Of a DNA stretch of 64,000 bases, positions 1-11,905 are shown in pieces. Made by a program: the position numbers and the translations under genes. Origin of the DNA: Congeria kusceri. Lineage: Eukaryota > Mollusca > Bivalvia > Myida > Dreissenidae. The DNA lies in assembly GCA_027627225.1 (NCBI GenBank), contig CM051033.1:53168410-53232409 (forward strand). The letters run 5' to 3'. A model generated the notes under the pieces. It was given only the letters and a program-made list of their open reading frames with translations. It did no database searches and was not told the origin of the DNA. The first letter of the stretch is position 1; each line of letters opens with the position of its first letter.

Positions 1-3000
1 TTTTCATTTATTCATAAAAGCGTACAAGAATTCCTTGCTGCTCATCATATCGCCAACACATACATACGTACACACGTCATTGATGACGTCCTTTCCAGAT
101 ATATTGAATTACATCGTCTTGCTTATCTTGACATATCAGAAGTGTTCATCTTTGTATGTGGTCTCAACATTTCGGCAGCCTATGAACTGTCTCGCCTGAT
201 GGATAAATGTAACCCTAATCGATATTTCAATACAAAGCCAAAGAGATCATTACTTTTTTATAGCAATGAATCTGATCAGTTTCAGAAAATTCTCATCTCT
301 GGGTATAAAGAGGCTGCAGCAAATAATACTACCAATATACAACTGTATCTCAGTCACTTTACGTTTAAGGCAAATTCAATTCCGCAACAAATCTTTACAT
401 CGAATGTATCGAATATCAGATCGTTAATAGTACTCAGTAATTCTGCATATATGTCACCAATGCGTTTAAATCACATGCCCTGTAGACTGTGTCAAGAACC
501 AGAACCTTCACTTATTTTAGAAGTGGACAGGTTAGAGTGTGACAATCTGGAAATATTGAAACTAGGTTATGGAATCACATTGAAACCAAATGCACTAAGG
601 AGTCCGAAGAAGTTGAAACATCCATGCGTTGAATGTTTTTGTGTGGAACTAGATTTATCAGTGTTTGAAAACATAGAGACACTATACATAGGACAAAATA
701 CATATTGCAGATCCATTATTCTTAATAAGAACCTAAAACAAATTGATATAGAATGCGGCATAGGAAGTTTCGATTTGTCCTTGTGTGAGCATTTAGAATC
801 AATATCTTTGCACTCGCAATCTACAATGGTACCCAGTTCCATTATTCGCAGTAAGAATCTTCAACATATTAGTATATCTGGAAAATATTACAACCTCGAT
901 TTGTCCTTGTGTGAGCATTTAGAATCAATATATTTGGGCCGGGAAGTGAACATGGTACCCAATTCCATTATTTGCAGTAAGAATCTTCGACATATAGATA
1001 TATCTGGAGAATATTATGGACTCGATTTGTCCTTGTGTGAGCATTTAGAATCAATATGTTTGGGCTGGCAAGTGACAATGGTACCCAATTCCTGTATTTG
1101 CAGTAAGAATCTTCGATGTATTAGAATGCTTGGAGAATGTAACGGACTCGATTTGTCCATGTGTGATAATTTAGAATCAATAGTTCTTCAACACAAAGTA
1201 ACTATGGTACATAATTACTGTATTCGCAGTAAGAATCTGAACTTAATTTATATAGATGGTCATTCTGACAGACTCGATTTGTCTATGTGTGGACATCTAA
1301 AATCAATATATCTTGGTGGTAAAGTGACAATGGTACCCAATTCTCGTATTTTCAGTAAGAATCTGAAACATATTACTGTACATGGGCAATGCGATGGACT
1401 GGATTTGTCATTGTGTGAACATCTAGAATCAGTATATCTAGGTGACAAAGTAACAAGTGTACCGAATTCTCTTATTAACAGTAAACATTTAAAAAAAATT
1501 GAATTGGATTGCCGTTATGATGGATTGGATCTGTCCTTGTTTGAAAATGTAGAACGGATAAAAATCGGTAAACAAGTGAATATGCTACCGAAACCGCTAT
1601 CTTATCTTAAAATGCTCAAAAGTATAACATTCAAAGAAAATGAGTTCACATGTTCGGAAGCATCTGATAGTCAGGGGTTGTGTTTTCTAAACAACACAGG
1701 CTCATCACAGTGTGAAGATACTCTTCCAGTACTACCTGCCTTGAAAACAATTACATTGTTCGGTGTCAAGTGTTCCTCCACCTGGCTACGCACCCTGTTC
1801 AGGACACTGCTCGCACTCGGTGCTTGGGTAGAGTGTGATCTGGTAAACTGTAGCATAGACAGAATATCAGATACGTCTGCAAACATTATAACGGGTTTGA
1901 ACAACACGTTTAGAATGAGCGGAGTGAAGTATACCAAAACCACAAGCAGTGTGCATGTGAGCCATCGGGGAAATGTTCGGGTCAAAGAATGGTTTGAAAA
2001 TGTAGACCCGAACAATGGAAATGTATGTCTCTTAAGGGCTTTGCACGGACTGAACATCAGAACTCTGAACATCAAAACTCTGAATCTGACTGGTTGTATC
2101 CCAATGTTGAGTGAAAGTAATGAATCGTTGTTGTCGCAGTCACTAGCATCGCTCTCAAAGCTGGAAACGCTTATAGTACATTTAAATTGTTCGTCTAACT
2201 GCCAGGGTCTGTGGAAGACTCTGCATCGTTTGACTATCAAGAATCTGAGTCTAAGTCTGAATTCGGATCAAGCGCCGTTGTTGTTGCAGTCACTGATATC
2301 GCTCAAACAACTGCAAACGCTTAGAATTAAATTTCATCATTACACGGACATTACCTGTCTGTGGGCGGCTCTACACGGTCTGAATATCATAAGTCTGAGT
2401 CTCAATATGCCAGAATATCAAATGAAATATGCCTCGTCGTTATCGCAGCTACTTCTTTCGCTCAAAAAGCTGGACACTTTAAGAATTCAAGTGCATCGTT
2501 GTTTAGACTATTGCGATTTTGGTGAGGCTCTACACGGTCTTAATATCAAGAGTCTCAGTCTGGATGTGGGAAATGCATTTAACATTATCTATGGGCCGTC
2601 TTGGTTGAAGTCACTAGCATCATTCACACGCCTAGAAACGCTTCGAATTCCAACTTGTGAAGCCCAACTCAATATGTGGGAGGCCCTTCATGGTCTGAAT
2701 ATTAAGAGTCTGAGTCTGGATGTTATACCGAATTATATGCCGTCGTTGTCGCAGTCGCTAGTGTCGCTCACTAATCTGAAAACGCTTAAAATGCATTTGT
2801 GTCCGAATAACTACATGCAGCTACCTCTGTCGTTGACGCATCTGTTTTTGACATGTCATGGAGATTATCCAAGGGAACTAGAGGCACTGATGAAACAACT
2901 AGCAGGATTTGGTCACTCAGTGAAGTGCAAATTTATAATTCGTAAAACATCACCAACACTATGGGAAGGCAGGATTAAACGCTTGCTGCAGGATTTCAAT

Positions 3001-3345
3001 AATATCCTACAGGAACCGGCGACGAAGAAATTTGGTAAAACACTAAACATGTTTAGATATCTAAAAAACAGACAAGTTAATGATGATGATGTTGTTATTG
3101 TTGATGATGATTATGATGATGATGATGATGATGATGCTGATGATGATTATAGTGACTATGATGAATTTTATCATTATTACTCTTATGATGATGATGATAC
3201 GGGGCTGTTTCTCTGGAAAAGAAATTATTGTTCCTCCAACACATATAGTGAAATACGACTTCAGGTGCACAGTCGACACATAGAGGCCTCGACTTCATCA
3301 GCTGTGGACCCGGAGAGAAATATGTCCGACATGCTTTTATTTTAG
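1..3345 (+). CDS. NLR-like NACHT/LRR receptor, 3' terminal exon (5' partial)
   Basis: The frame is open from base 1 to a TAG at 3343-3345, so the first codon is not in the window. An internal GTG at 142 is not a real start. The first residues read FSFIHKSVQEFLAAHHIA, the F-H-x-S-x-QEFLAA helix that closes the NACHT/helical region of NLR and other STAND proteins. Next come about seven 42-residue leucine-rich units (DLSLCEHLESIYLG, then VPNS, then SKNLRHI), then a second LRR class with units of about 50-56 residues (ALHGLNIKSLSL, then QSLxSLxxLxTLRI). The C-terminus is a long Asp/Tyr tract followed by a short Ser/Thr tail. NLRs are cytosolic innate sensors in which NACHT binds nucleotide and the LRRs sense ligand. 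The NACHT P-loop must lie upstream of the window. No break is seen. The polyacidic tail is unusual for an NLR. Receptor class is fairly sure; the ligand is unknown. Confidence 0.8.
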   Translation, partial: FSFIHKSVQEFLAAHHIANTYIRTHVIDDVLSRYIELHRLAYLDISEVFIFVCGLNISAAYELSRLMDKCNPNRYFNTKPKRSLLFYSNESDQFQKILISGYKEAAANNTTNIQLYLSHFTFKANSIPQQIFTSNVSNIRSLIVLSNSAYMSPMRLNHMPCRLCQEPEPSLILEVDRLECDNLEILKLGYGITLKPNALRSPKKLKHPCVECFCVELDLSVFENIETLYIGQNTYCRSIILNKNLKQIDIECGIGSFDLSLCEHLESISLHSQSTMVPSSIIRSKNLQHISISGKYYNLDLSLCEHLESIYLGREVNMVPNSIICSKNLRHIDISGEYYGLDLSLCEHLESICLGWQVTMVPNSCICSKNLRCIRMLGECNGLDLSMCDNLESIVLQHKVTMVHNYCIRSKNLNLIYIDGHSDRLDLSMCGHLKSIYLGGKVTMVPNSRIFSKNLKHITVHGQCDGLDLSLCEHLESVYLGDKVTSVPNSLINSKHLKKIELDCRYDGLDLSLFENVERIKIGKQVNMLPKPLSYLKMLKSITFKENEFTCSEASDSQGLCFLNNTGSSQCEDTLPVLPALKTITLFGVKCSSTWLRTLFRTLLALGAWVECDLVNCSIDRISDTSANIITGLNNTFRMSGVKYTKTTSSVHVSHRGNVRVKEWFENVDPNNGNVCLLRALHGLNIRTLNIKTLNLTGCIPMLSESNESLLSQSLASLSKLETLIVHLNCSSNCQGLWKTLHRLTIKNLSLSLNSDQAPLLLQSLISLKQLQTLRIKFHHYTDITCLWAALHGLNIISLSLNMPEYQMKYASSLSQLLLSLKKLDTLRIQVHRCLDYCDFGEALHGLNIKSLSLDVGNAFNIIYGPSWLKSLASFTRLETLRIPTCEAQLNMWEALHGLNIKSLSLDVIPNYMPSLSQSLVSLTNLKTLKMHLCPNNYMQLPLSLTHLFLTCHGDYPRELEALMKQLAGFGHSVKCKFIIRKTSPTLWEGRIKRLLQDFNNILQEPATKKFGKTLNMFRYLKNRQVNDDDVVIVDDDYDDDDDDDADDDYSDYDEFYHYYSYDDDDTGLFLWKRNYCSSNTYSEIRLQVHSRHIEASTSSAVDPERNMSDMLLF
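769..1650 (+). repeat. 126-bp in-frame tandem repeats encoding 42-residue LRR units
   Basis: The motif around gatttgtccttgtgtgag recurs at about 895, 1021, 1147, 1273, 1399 and 1525, exactly 126 bases apart, so the protein repeats every 42 residues without a frame change. Units at 895 and 1021 are nearly identical in DNA, while the outer units have diverged. This pattern suggests recent expansion or conversion in the middle of the array. Confidence 0.9.
3078..3204 (+). repeat. GAT-rich microsatellite inside the NLR coding frame
   Basis: Runs of gatgatgat are read as Asp, giving DDDYDDDDDDDADDDY and a second short run. The tract lies in the coding frame about 50 codons before the stop, and its length can change without shifting frame. 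Confidence 0.9.
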
Positions 3346-3556
3346 AATGCATTTTAATTTTAACACGGCGCGCAGCTAGTATTCCGTCGTCTTAGATGGA
3401 AATCAAGTATAGATTTTTGTGCAACAAATAATAGACGGAGCTAAAAAAATTTAAATAAGTGCTTAAAATTTAGATGTTTTATCCAGTAAAATACAAGTGC
3501 TTAAACGCGCGATCTCAAACTAGTGACAAACAATTCGTGTCTGCATCATGTAGGTC

Positions 3557-3562
3557 AATAAA
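3557..3562 (+). terminator. Candidate polyadenylation signal for the NLR gene
   Basis: The first AATAAA after the stop lies 212 bases downstream of it. Another AATAAA occurs at 4106-4111 and could be an alternative. No cleavage site can be seen. Confidence 0.4.
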
Positions 3563-4640
3563 ACTCATCTTTAATTAGATAATTTCTAAATATGTTCACA
3601 CATAATGATCTTTTTGTAAATATGCTTTTAGTTTGTGCTTGTTAACAATATATTTTACTGTATTATTGATTATTAGATTTTTATCAATGAAGCTGATGTT
3701 ATTCACTCAATTATTTTTATTGTAGCTGATTTCATACTGAATTGTTTTTTCGACGCCACTGAAACGCGCGTATTGATGTACATTGCGGAAAGACGGGTGG
3801 AGTATAGTTTATAGTATATTTTTTATATCCATGAGCTTTTAAAATACAGAACATGATCGTGCTAGAATCAAAATAATATTATTACTTAAAAACTAAGGGG
3901 CGTATCAACGCGTACTTCTTCGCGAACGTGCCTGTAAATAATATGTTTGTTGTTCTTCATGCTGTTTTGGTTTCTTCTTCGTTTTCCTCTATATATCAGT
4001 GTACCACTGTATTTAGGCTAAGCACATATACCGTTGGCGAATATACCTACACAGTATACATACGATTTGTCAATGGGCAATAATACTGATGGAAAACTTC
4101 GCTTAAATAAATCAAGCCTGCAATTTAAGTGTTCGTTTTTTGAATCAGCACAGTCGAATGGTTTTGTAAAATATAACTAGTGCTCGATTAAGAAAGTTTT
4201 AAGTTATGCACCATCATGTTAAATGAACGTATATTTATAAATATTTTGTATTGTGGTTGTTGTTAGATTTATGTAACTCGTTCTAAACCGTGTTGAACAA
4301 ATAGTTATCAAGTGTACAGCCTGAAACTCAAATAACATTATAAAAACTGAGGCGACAGTAGTCTGGGGCTGCATAGCACCAAACAACACACGATGCGGTA
4401 TTCGGTTAATATGTGTATTCTTTCGATATTCTAGTGTTTTCTATATTCTAGTGTTTGTTTGTTGTTTTCTTTAATGATAAATCTGAGGCAATTTAAGTAC
4501 ATGTACATAATGAACTTTATTGTTTGATCTATGTTGCTACTATTGGTTTTCATGATGAATGTGATCATATGTAATGGTCACTCTCAATATAATTATTGAA
4601 ACACGATTTGCACGTTGAGAAATTTATTACTATATTTGTG
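3563..4640. other. AT-rich intergenic or 3' UTR sequence
   Basis: No reading frame, RNA gene or clear repeat is seen here on either strand. Confidence 0.5.
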
Positions 4641-4644
4641 TGTT

Positions 4645-5110
4645 TTTTTAATTTATGGTGTTGATGATAATTACTGTTTTTGGTTTTGATAATGTATGAT
4701 GTTGATAATAATTGCTGTATATGTTTTTGATAATGTATGATGCTGATGATAATCGTCGTATTTGGTATTGAGAATTTCTGATATGGATGATAATATTTGT
4801 ATTTGTTTTTGATAATGTCTTATGTTGATGATTATCACTGTATTTATTTTTGATAGTGTATAATGTTGATGATAATCACTGCATTTTGTTTTGATAATGT
4901 ATTACTTTAATGATGATTAATGTATTTGTTTTTGATGTGTGATGTTGATGATAATGTTTGTTTTTGTTTTTGATAAAGTATGATGTTGATGGCAATCAAT
5001 TTGTTTTTTATAATGAATTATGTTGATGATAGTCTGTGTATTTGTTTTTGATAATGTACAATGTGTGATGTTGATGATAATCTTTGTATGTTGATGATAT
5101 ATTTGATAAA
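4645..5110. repeat. Minisatellite of about 40-42 bp (TGATAATGTATGATGTTGAT units)
   Basis: Degenerate units of the form ttttgataatgtatgatg, ttgatgataatc, tgtatttg follow each other about eleven times. The same unit reappears at about 6145-6390, next to the foldback element there, so the two blocks share an origin. Confidence 0.8.
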
Positions 5111-5900
5111 TGATGTTAAAGACGATTTCTACAGTTTTTTCCCTTCCGTTATTTTTTTTTCATTTTTACATATTTTGGAGATCGTTTAATGGCTACTACA
5201 ATGAAACCATAAAAATGGGAGTCGCCTCATTAGATGTTTTGGAAATTGCATGCAAATGACCTACTCGTGAATGCATTTTAGGAAATTTTGATGCTGTTTT
5301 TGTTTTAGCAAAAAAAAATAGTATTGATCATTGATTGGTACAAAATAACGACATCCTATTGGTTGAAATGGGTATTTGTAAGAAACCAATCTGTTATATA
5401 GTGAAAAAAAAAATATTATATTTGCCAAATAATGCATTTTTATCCTTTTTTAACGAAAAAAATCTACATTTTGTGATCATGTAAACGTTTGGTTTTGACT
5501 ATAGAAAAAATATATTCCGTGAAAATTCCTCAATTTTCGATGTTTATTACATAATTATATTCTTAACAAACTGCAAAAAGAAAACAGGGGGTCACCATGC
5601 TTGTTTTCGAAAAAAGAATGTAGTTTACATGTGCGTATTGGACATTTTTATGTAAAAAACAGGATGGATAGACAGTCATAATTTATAAAAATATACTTAT
5701 AAAAGTAAATAGATATATATTATATATAATTATTTTAGTAACAGCAGTGGATTTTGACTATGTAAATAACGTTATTACAGCCAAAACACTATGATCATGG
5801 CAATTATGGCAATTATGCTGAATATATTTGATTCTTGGTGGTAATTACAGTGTACACGATACGTTTCATTTTATAGACGTATATGCTTTATTTATTTTTT
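5111..5900. other. AT-rich spacer
   Basis: Poly-A and poly-T rich sequence with no supportable gene or repeat. Confidence 0.5.
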
Positions 5901-5901
5901 T

Positions 5902-6671
5902 GAATGTTATACGCATTACTTAAGTAAATTATTCACACTATAAGACATTTATTGGTTACTAAATAAGTTAATCATGTCTTAAATACTATGGTGGCATAGA
6001 GCTGTCTTACGATAACTACTTGAGGTTTGCGAAAATGTTTGAGTTACCGCTAGGTTTCGTGTAATTTATGTTATATCTTAAGCGTTTGCGAATTATTTGG
6101 ACGTTAAATATTTATTTGCTTAATGAAAACAGGCCTGAAACCGATAATGTATGATGTTGATGGTAATCACCGATTTGTTTTTGATAATATATGATGTTGA
6201 TGATATTCTTTTTTTTTTTTTTTTTGAGAATGTACAATGTGTGATGTTGATGATAATCTTTGTATTTGTTTTTGATAATGTATGATGTTGATGGTAATCA
6301 CTGTATTTGATTTTTAGAATGTCTGATGTTGATGATAATCGCTATATTTGTTTTTGCGAATGTTTAATGCCGATGATAATCAGGGTGCTAATGATATATT
6401 TGATAAATGATAAATTATTTCGTTTTGAAATGTTATATACATTATTTAAGTTACTTATTCACACTATAAGACATGTATTGGTTACTTAATAACTTAATAA
6501 TGTCTTAAACACTATGGCGGCATAGAGTTGTCTTACGATAACTACTTAAGGTTTGCAAAAATGTTTGAGTTACCGCTAGGTTTCGTGTAATTTATGTTAT
6601 ATCTTAATAGCGTTTGCGAATTTTTTGGACGTAAAATATTTATTTGCTTGATGAAAAACAGGCCTGAAACT
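5902..6671. repeat. Direct duplication of the foldback element's left end
   Basis: Bases about 5902-6140 and 6424-6671 are near-identical over some 240 bases. The shared run goes from the ttattcacactataagaca block through ggtggcatagag and ttacgataactactt to aacaggcctgaaac. The 42-bp minisatellite lies between them (6145-6390). The arrangement fits a tandem duplication of left end plus minisatellite. Confidence 0.8.
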
Positions 6672-7760
6672 GATCAGAACTGACATTAGAATTTCAGTTA
6701 ATAAAAACTTATGATCTATCACAAATATTTACTAGTTAAAATTTGCGTTGTAAGATAATTATCACGATGATTCGTGTAAGATAACTGATATCACGAATTG
6801 GTTTGCGGATACATTTGCGATTCATGAAAATTAAGTGGTATCTCGAATATTAACTAGATACGATTTGCGTTGTAAGATAATGATCATTATGATATTCTTG
6901 TTAGATTTCTGGCAACACGAATGGGTTTGCAAAAACATTTGCAATACATAAAAAATTAAGTAGTATCACGAATATTAACGGCTAAAATTTGCGTTGTAAG
7001 ATCATTATCGTGATAATATTCGCGTTAGTAAGATAATGCGGAAGACCTCGCGCACCTATTAAATGGTAACACGATTATAATCTAGATTCGCGTTGTCAGA
7101 TAATTATCATGATAATATTCGTGTTAGCGAAGACCTCGCGCCGAATTAAATGGTAACACGAATATTATCTAGTTAAGATTCGCGTTGTTAGATAATTGTC
7201 ATTATATTATTTGTGTTAGTAAGATAATGCAGAATACCTCGCGTACAAATACAGCGGTATCGCGAATAATAACGTGTTAATATTTGCGTTGTAAGATAAT
7301 TGTCATGATAATATTTGTGTTAGATAACTGGCAACTCGAATTGATTTGCAAATACATTTGCGATACATGAAAATTAAGTGGCATCGCTTATATTTACGTG
7401 TTAAGATATTCGTTGCAAGATACTTATCACGATACTATTCAAGTTAGATAACTGGCAACACGAACTGGTTTGCAAAACATATGCGATACATAGAAATTAA
7501 GCGGTATCGCGTATATAACTAGACAAGATTTGCGTTGTAAGATAATTATCATGATTATATTAGTGGTAGTAAGATAAAGAAGGCCTCGCGCCGAATTAAG
7601 TGGTAACATCAATATTATCTAGTTAAGATTCGTGTTTTCAGATAATTATTATGATAATATTTATGCTAGTAAGATAATGCGGAAGACGTAATAAGATTTG
7701 CGTTGTAAGATAATTATCATGATAGTATTGGTGTTAGTAAGAGTATTTGGAATACGTTGC
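5986..7760 (+). mobile_element. Foldback/TIR element with internal satellite, right end lost
   Basis: The left terminal segment (ctatggtggcatagag, ttacgataactactt, aacaggcctgaaac) is followed from about 6720 by nine or ten units of about 100-110 bp. Each unit holds the near-palindrome gataattatcatgataat, a cgttgtaagat or cgttgtcagat motif, and in many units a cctcgcgc block. The same left end and units occur reversed at 61.7-62.6 kb, where both ends are present. Here the array stops near the MITE at about 7770 and no right end is seen. No coding capacity is visible, so the element is non-autonomous. Confidence 0.65.
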
Positions 7761-7767
7761 AACCCTA

Positions 7768-7974
7768 AGAAATACACCTGTGCAGTCCGCACAGGCTAAT
7801 CCAGGACGGCACTTTCCGCTTTCAAAGTATTTTCTTTTTCAAGGAAGTCTCTTCTAAACATAAATCAAATGTAGGCGGAAAGTGCCGTCCCGGATTAGCT
7901 TGTGCGGACAGCACAGACTAATCCAGGACGACACTTTACGCACATGCATTAAGTCCGGTTTTCCCACGACGTGC

Positions 7975-8056
<82 letters not shown>

Positions 8057-8216
8057 CCAGGACGGCACAAGGAAGTCTCTTCTAAACATAAACCGACTGT
8101 AGGCGGAAAGTGCCGTCCCGGATTAGCTTGTGCGGACTGCACAGGCTAGTCCAGGACGACACCTTACACACATGCATTAAGTCCGGTTGAGTCCGGTTTT
8201 CCCACGACGCGCCTCA
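7768..8216. mobile_element. MITE-like element, two partial copies around a (TA)n tract
   Basis: The segments gtgcagtccgcacaggctaa, ggcggaaagtgccgtcccgg and cacatgcattaagtccggtt occur twice, once on each side of the TA tract, and each copy contains internal inverted pairs such as ggacggcactttccgc against gcggaaagtgccgtcc. This recalls a very abundant foldback MITE of heterodont bivalves. The right end gcctcata runs into TA repeats in both copies. It looks like insertion into or beside TA and later expansion. Confidence 0.65.
7978..8053. repeat. (TA)n microsatellite
   Basis: About 38 perfect TA units, adjoining the right end of the MITE copy. A shorter TA tract adjoins the second copy at about 8217-8230. 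Confidence 0.97.
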
Positions 8217-8230
8217 TATATATATATATA

Positions 8231-10100
8231 AAGAGGTGCTATCAAGTTTGTTTTGGAATCTGTTGTAACTGTTTTAATAATGTTTGTAATTTCAAAGCAT
8301 GTATGTTATAAACGTTACTTATACTATTATTAAACTATGCACATATTAGTAGTTGTTGGTCTTTACACATACCGTTATGTTTTATTATGTAGAATGACCC
8401 AAACATCCTAGATATACGTGTGTTGGTGGAATTATCGCAATATAGACAACTAAGTACGTTTATGTCCTACGTGTAACACTTAGCGCGTGATCAAAGTCTA
8501 GTATGCTTCCTCGTACCCAGATCGTGCTCTTTTTTCAATGCACGCTGACGCTGACAATGCGTGGTACAGATTTGCACCAGTGATTCAATATCCTATTTCT
8601 ATTCAGAATACGAGGCTTAATTGAAAGTGCACTGAAGTAAAGTGCACTCTTGCCAATTAAGGACACATGCGTTTATATTACCTGCCTTAAATTTGCGGCC
8701 ATTATTATAAAACGATTATTAAATTGGGTTGAACCCTGTTTACATCCAATAACATTTCTTACAACATCACACTCAAAATACTATTAAGTGTTCGTCAATA
8801 TACTGTTAACAACACCACGCTCTCCAAGAGAGTCGCCATTTCAAAACTCTTAAGGTAAAACAGTATTAAAGCAAGAGTACGGGGTTCTGGTTTCCGATTG
8901 TTAAATCTCGACCTTTACTTGACCGCAACGATGCGACGATGCGACTTTAATTTTAACGTTAATTTTTATGGCAATCTCGTCCTGAGAAATTTAATGCACA
9001 CGCAAAATTTGGTCGATAAGTATCGTCTACATTTCGTGTGTCTAGGAAAGTGTACACAGCGATAATTATCCGACTTCGCCGTCTTGTACAGATTTAAACT
9101 TACATGTAACTAGTAGAATCAGGTCTCCTTACTACAAGAGAAAGCAAGCAATGCATTTATTTAAATTATTTAAATTGTGTTGCAAATTGCTTGGCTCTCT
9201 TAGTGCAGGGAGAGAACCCTGTACGGTTCGCTATTTTTCCTCAGTGAGTTGTCCTTGCCTCTATTTGCACGTGATTATTAGAAAATATCAGCATATTAAA
9301 CGTTTACTTTACCTCGAATGCAACAAAACATACTTAATAAAATAATTATTTAAGACTATGAAAGTCATTTAAATGTCATACATGTATTTATTTTTCTTTT
9401 TAAGTAAAACATAACACATAAAACGTTACTGTTATTTTAAATTAAAATATGAACCAACGCATTTCCAACGGTAATTCTGTTTATGTGTAAAATCACTATT
9501 GGTTAACGGATTACACACTCATAAGTATATCCAGAATTAGGGTTAAACCAGTGCATATTTACTGTTGAACGGATTTAGTCCGAAAGGTGTGGCTTCTGCA
9601 TAACGTGAAGAACCCGTACTGGCAAACGCCATAATACAATTTGTAGTGTTTAGAGTCCACAATTCGGGTTAAATCATTTAATACAATGCCAAAGATTGTA
9701 GTCGGCTTGTGTTAATGTCGTTTACTGAATACAGCTTGCAAATTATAGATACTCCTATGGCAATTATGTTAGGAAAGTACATGTATTAACAATTTAAGAA
9801 ATAACACCGAGCTAAATCGTTAATAAGCTATTATTAGAAACTATAACGTCAACTTTATCAAGATATTTTTGTTTGATGTTACCACGGAACAATTTAAGTG
9901 TGAGACTTATTTCCATTTGATTTAAAACATTGCTAGTTGAAAAACGAAAACGAGACATTTCAGACGACATCTAACTTGAATTGCGCGCGGCAATTAAAAC
10001 ATAATGTATACAGTATGTGCATTTATTGTCAGACAGTTATAGCATTTACCCTTTCTCAACTTGGGACTTCTAGTTAAAGTTGTTTTTTATCCAATACATA
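8231..10100. other. Intergenic sequence without recognisable content
   Basis: Only short chance frames are present and no repeat longer than a few tens of bases stands out. Confidence 0.5.
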
Positions 10101-10139
10101 ACATCCCTGTTCATCATATTAAATCCGTCGCCTACAATG

Positions 10140-10905
10140 CGGGCACCGACAGCGCTGCACTGGCCGGGCCCGGGACCTCTCGTTTACACGCAGTTTAATC
10201 TCCCTACATACCAAATCGGGCCGATCCGGGAACCTCTCGTGTACATCGACATACCAAATCGGGCTTAACTCGAGAACTGTCATTTACGAGGAGTGTACTC
10301 TCCCGACATATTAAATCAGGACGAACCCCGGGCCTCTTGATTACACGCAGTTTACTCTCTAGACTGAGCCAGCCGGGCCGGACCCGGGACCTCTCGCTTA
10401 CACGGAGTGTACTCTCCCGTCACATCAAATCGGACCGATGCCGGGACCTCTTGTTTACATGGACAGTACTCTCCCGACATACCAAACCGGGCCGAACGCC
10501 GGACCTTGCTTTTACATTTAGTGTACTCTCCCGAAATACCTAACCGGGCCGAGACCGAAACTTCTTGTTTAATGGAGTGTACTCTCCCGACATACTTAAG
10601 CGGGCCGAACCCGGGACCTCTCGTTTACATCGACATACCAAATCGGGCCTAACTCGGGAACTGTCATTTACATGGCGTGTACTCTCCAGACAGAGCTAAT
10701 CGGACCGGACCCCGTACCCCTCGTTTATACAAAGGAATGAACTCTCCAGAGATTACAGACCGGGCAGAACCCGGGACATTTACATGGCGTGTACTCTCCC
10801 GATATAACAAACCGACCCGAACCAGAGCTCATGGAGAGTAGTATATCGACATAGCAAAACGAGCCGGACCAGGGGGATCTAATTTACAGGGCAGGGAGTG
10901 TACTT
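10140..10905. repeat. GC-rich minisatellite of about 58 bp
   Basis: Some twelve or thirteen degenerate units contain cgggccgaacccgggacctc, tcgtttacatgg, agtgtactctcccgacat and accaaat. Base composition is far richer in GC than the flanks. Short frames here are only the repeat being read. Degenerate relatives lie at 12381-12610 and 20859-21085, inside the two copies of the segmental duplication. Confidence 0.85.
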
Positions 10906-10917
10906 CATAGATTTCAC

Positions 10918-11385
10918 AGGTTAGATACCAGTAAATCATTGTGTATCCCTCCGTGGTCCATTCAAAAGTATGTAGTGCCTATTACTAAAGAGTTCCTCTT
11001 TTCCTTTGGCATAAAAGCCATTTACCAATCTCAGACATACATTTTGTGGTTATTTCTTATATCCTATGCGTGTTTTTGATACATTTTGGTGCATTTCATT
11101 GGAGTCTAACTTGAACGGTGAACTTTTCGGGTGTGTTTACTGTGGTATGGGGCTTTTGTCGAAATATGACTGCCGAAACCCTGTTTTCTACGGGTGCCTG
11201 CATTCAGGTGAGATGCATTTTCCTCTATCGTTTTTATTGCAACATTTGAAAGAGGACAGATTGATCTTTATATTGATACCAGGCTTGCGCAATCTGAAAT
11301 AAAGGAAATGCTAGAAAAATGCTTGGGAAGATTGCCGTTTTTATAATGGGACCCTATGGAAATTGGAATTACTGGTATCTAACCT
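10918..11385. mobile_element. TIR module M1 (about 470 bp MITE-like)
   Basis: It begins AGGTTAGATACCAGTAA and ends TTACTGGTATCTAACCT, an inverted pair of 17 bases. The interior matches 11906-12380, 20385-20857 and, truncated, 19552-19862. Short frames conserved between the copies (for example CISLEANLKGELLGCVYC) come with the repeat and are not evidence of a gene. No transposase is seen. Confidence 0.65.
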
Positions 11386-11905
11386 TTAAGAAAACCAGGG
11401 ACCGGCTCTTTAGGGTCCACTTATACATAAAATCACCATAAAACGGTGTTATTTTATTGCGTTCATTACTTGCCACGGGAATAAATGTGAATAATATCGT
11501 AACTGACACGCTATCTACAACAATTAAAGCTAAACCTGTTTTTTCGGGTAAAAAAAATAAAAAAAAAAGGACGGAAGCTCGCTTTTTGCATCGCACAGCA
11601 CATCGAATCATGTTATACGCAAATATTCCTCGTTTTATATCGTATTACTGTCCATTGCATTAAAATAAGTCTAAATGAACTGGTTTTTTGACTGGTTTAT
11701 GTGATTTAGGTTCGAATTTTAGTTTTCGGTCCCCATACAAACAAAGTACTCAAACGCAAGCCAGATGTGTCATACTCAAATGCGTTTTGGGGGCATTTCT
11801 ACTTAGCCGATTGACCTGAAATTTTGCATGTGTGGTACAAGTAGGGTAATAATGTTGTAGAAGAGTTTGTTTTTTTCATGATAGCAAAATTTTGAGTTTT
11901 CTTTA

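Noticed and set aside
1671..2240. 189-codon minus-strand frame inside the NLR exon
   Set aside because: A shadow of the long plus-strand LRR frame.
7936..8142. Minus-strand frame with a Tyr-Ile run
   Set aside because: It is the (TA)n tract read as codons.
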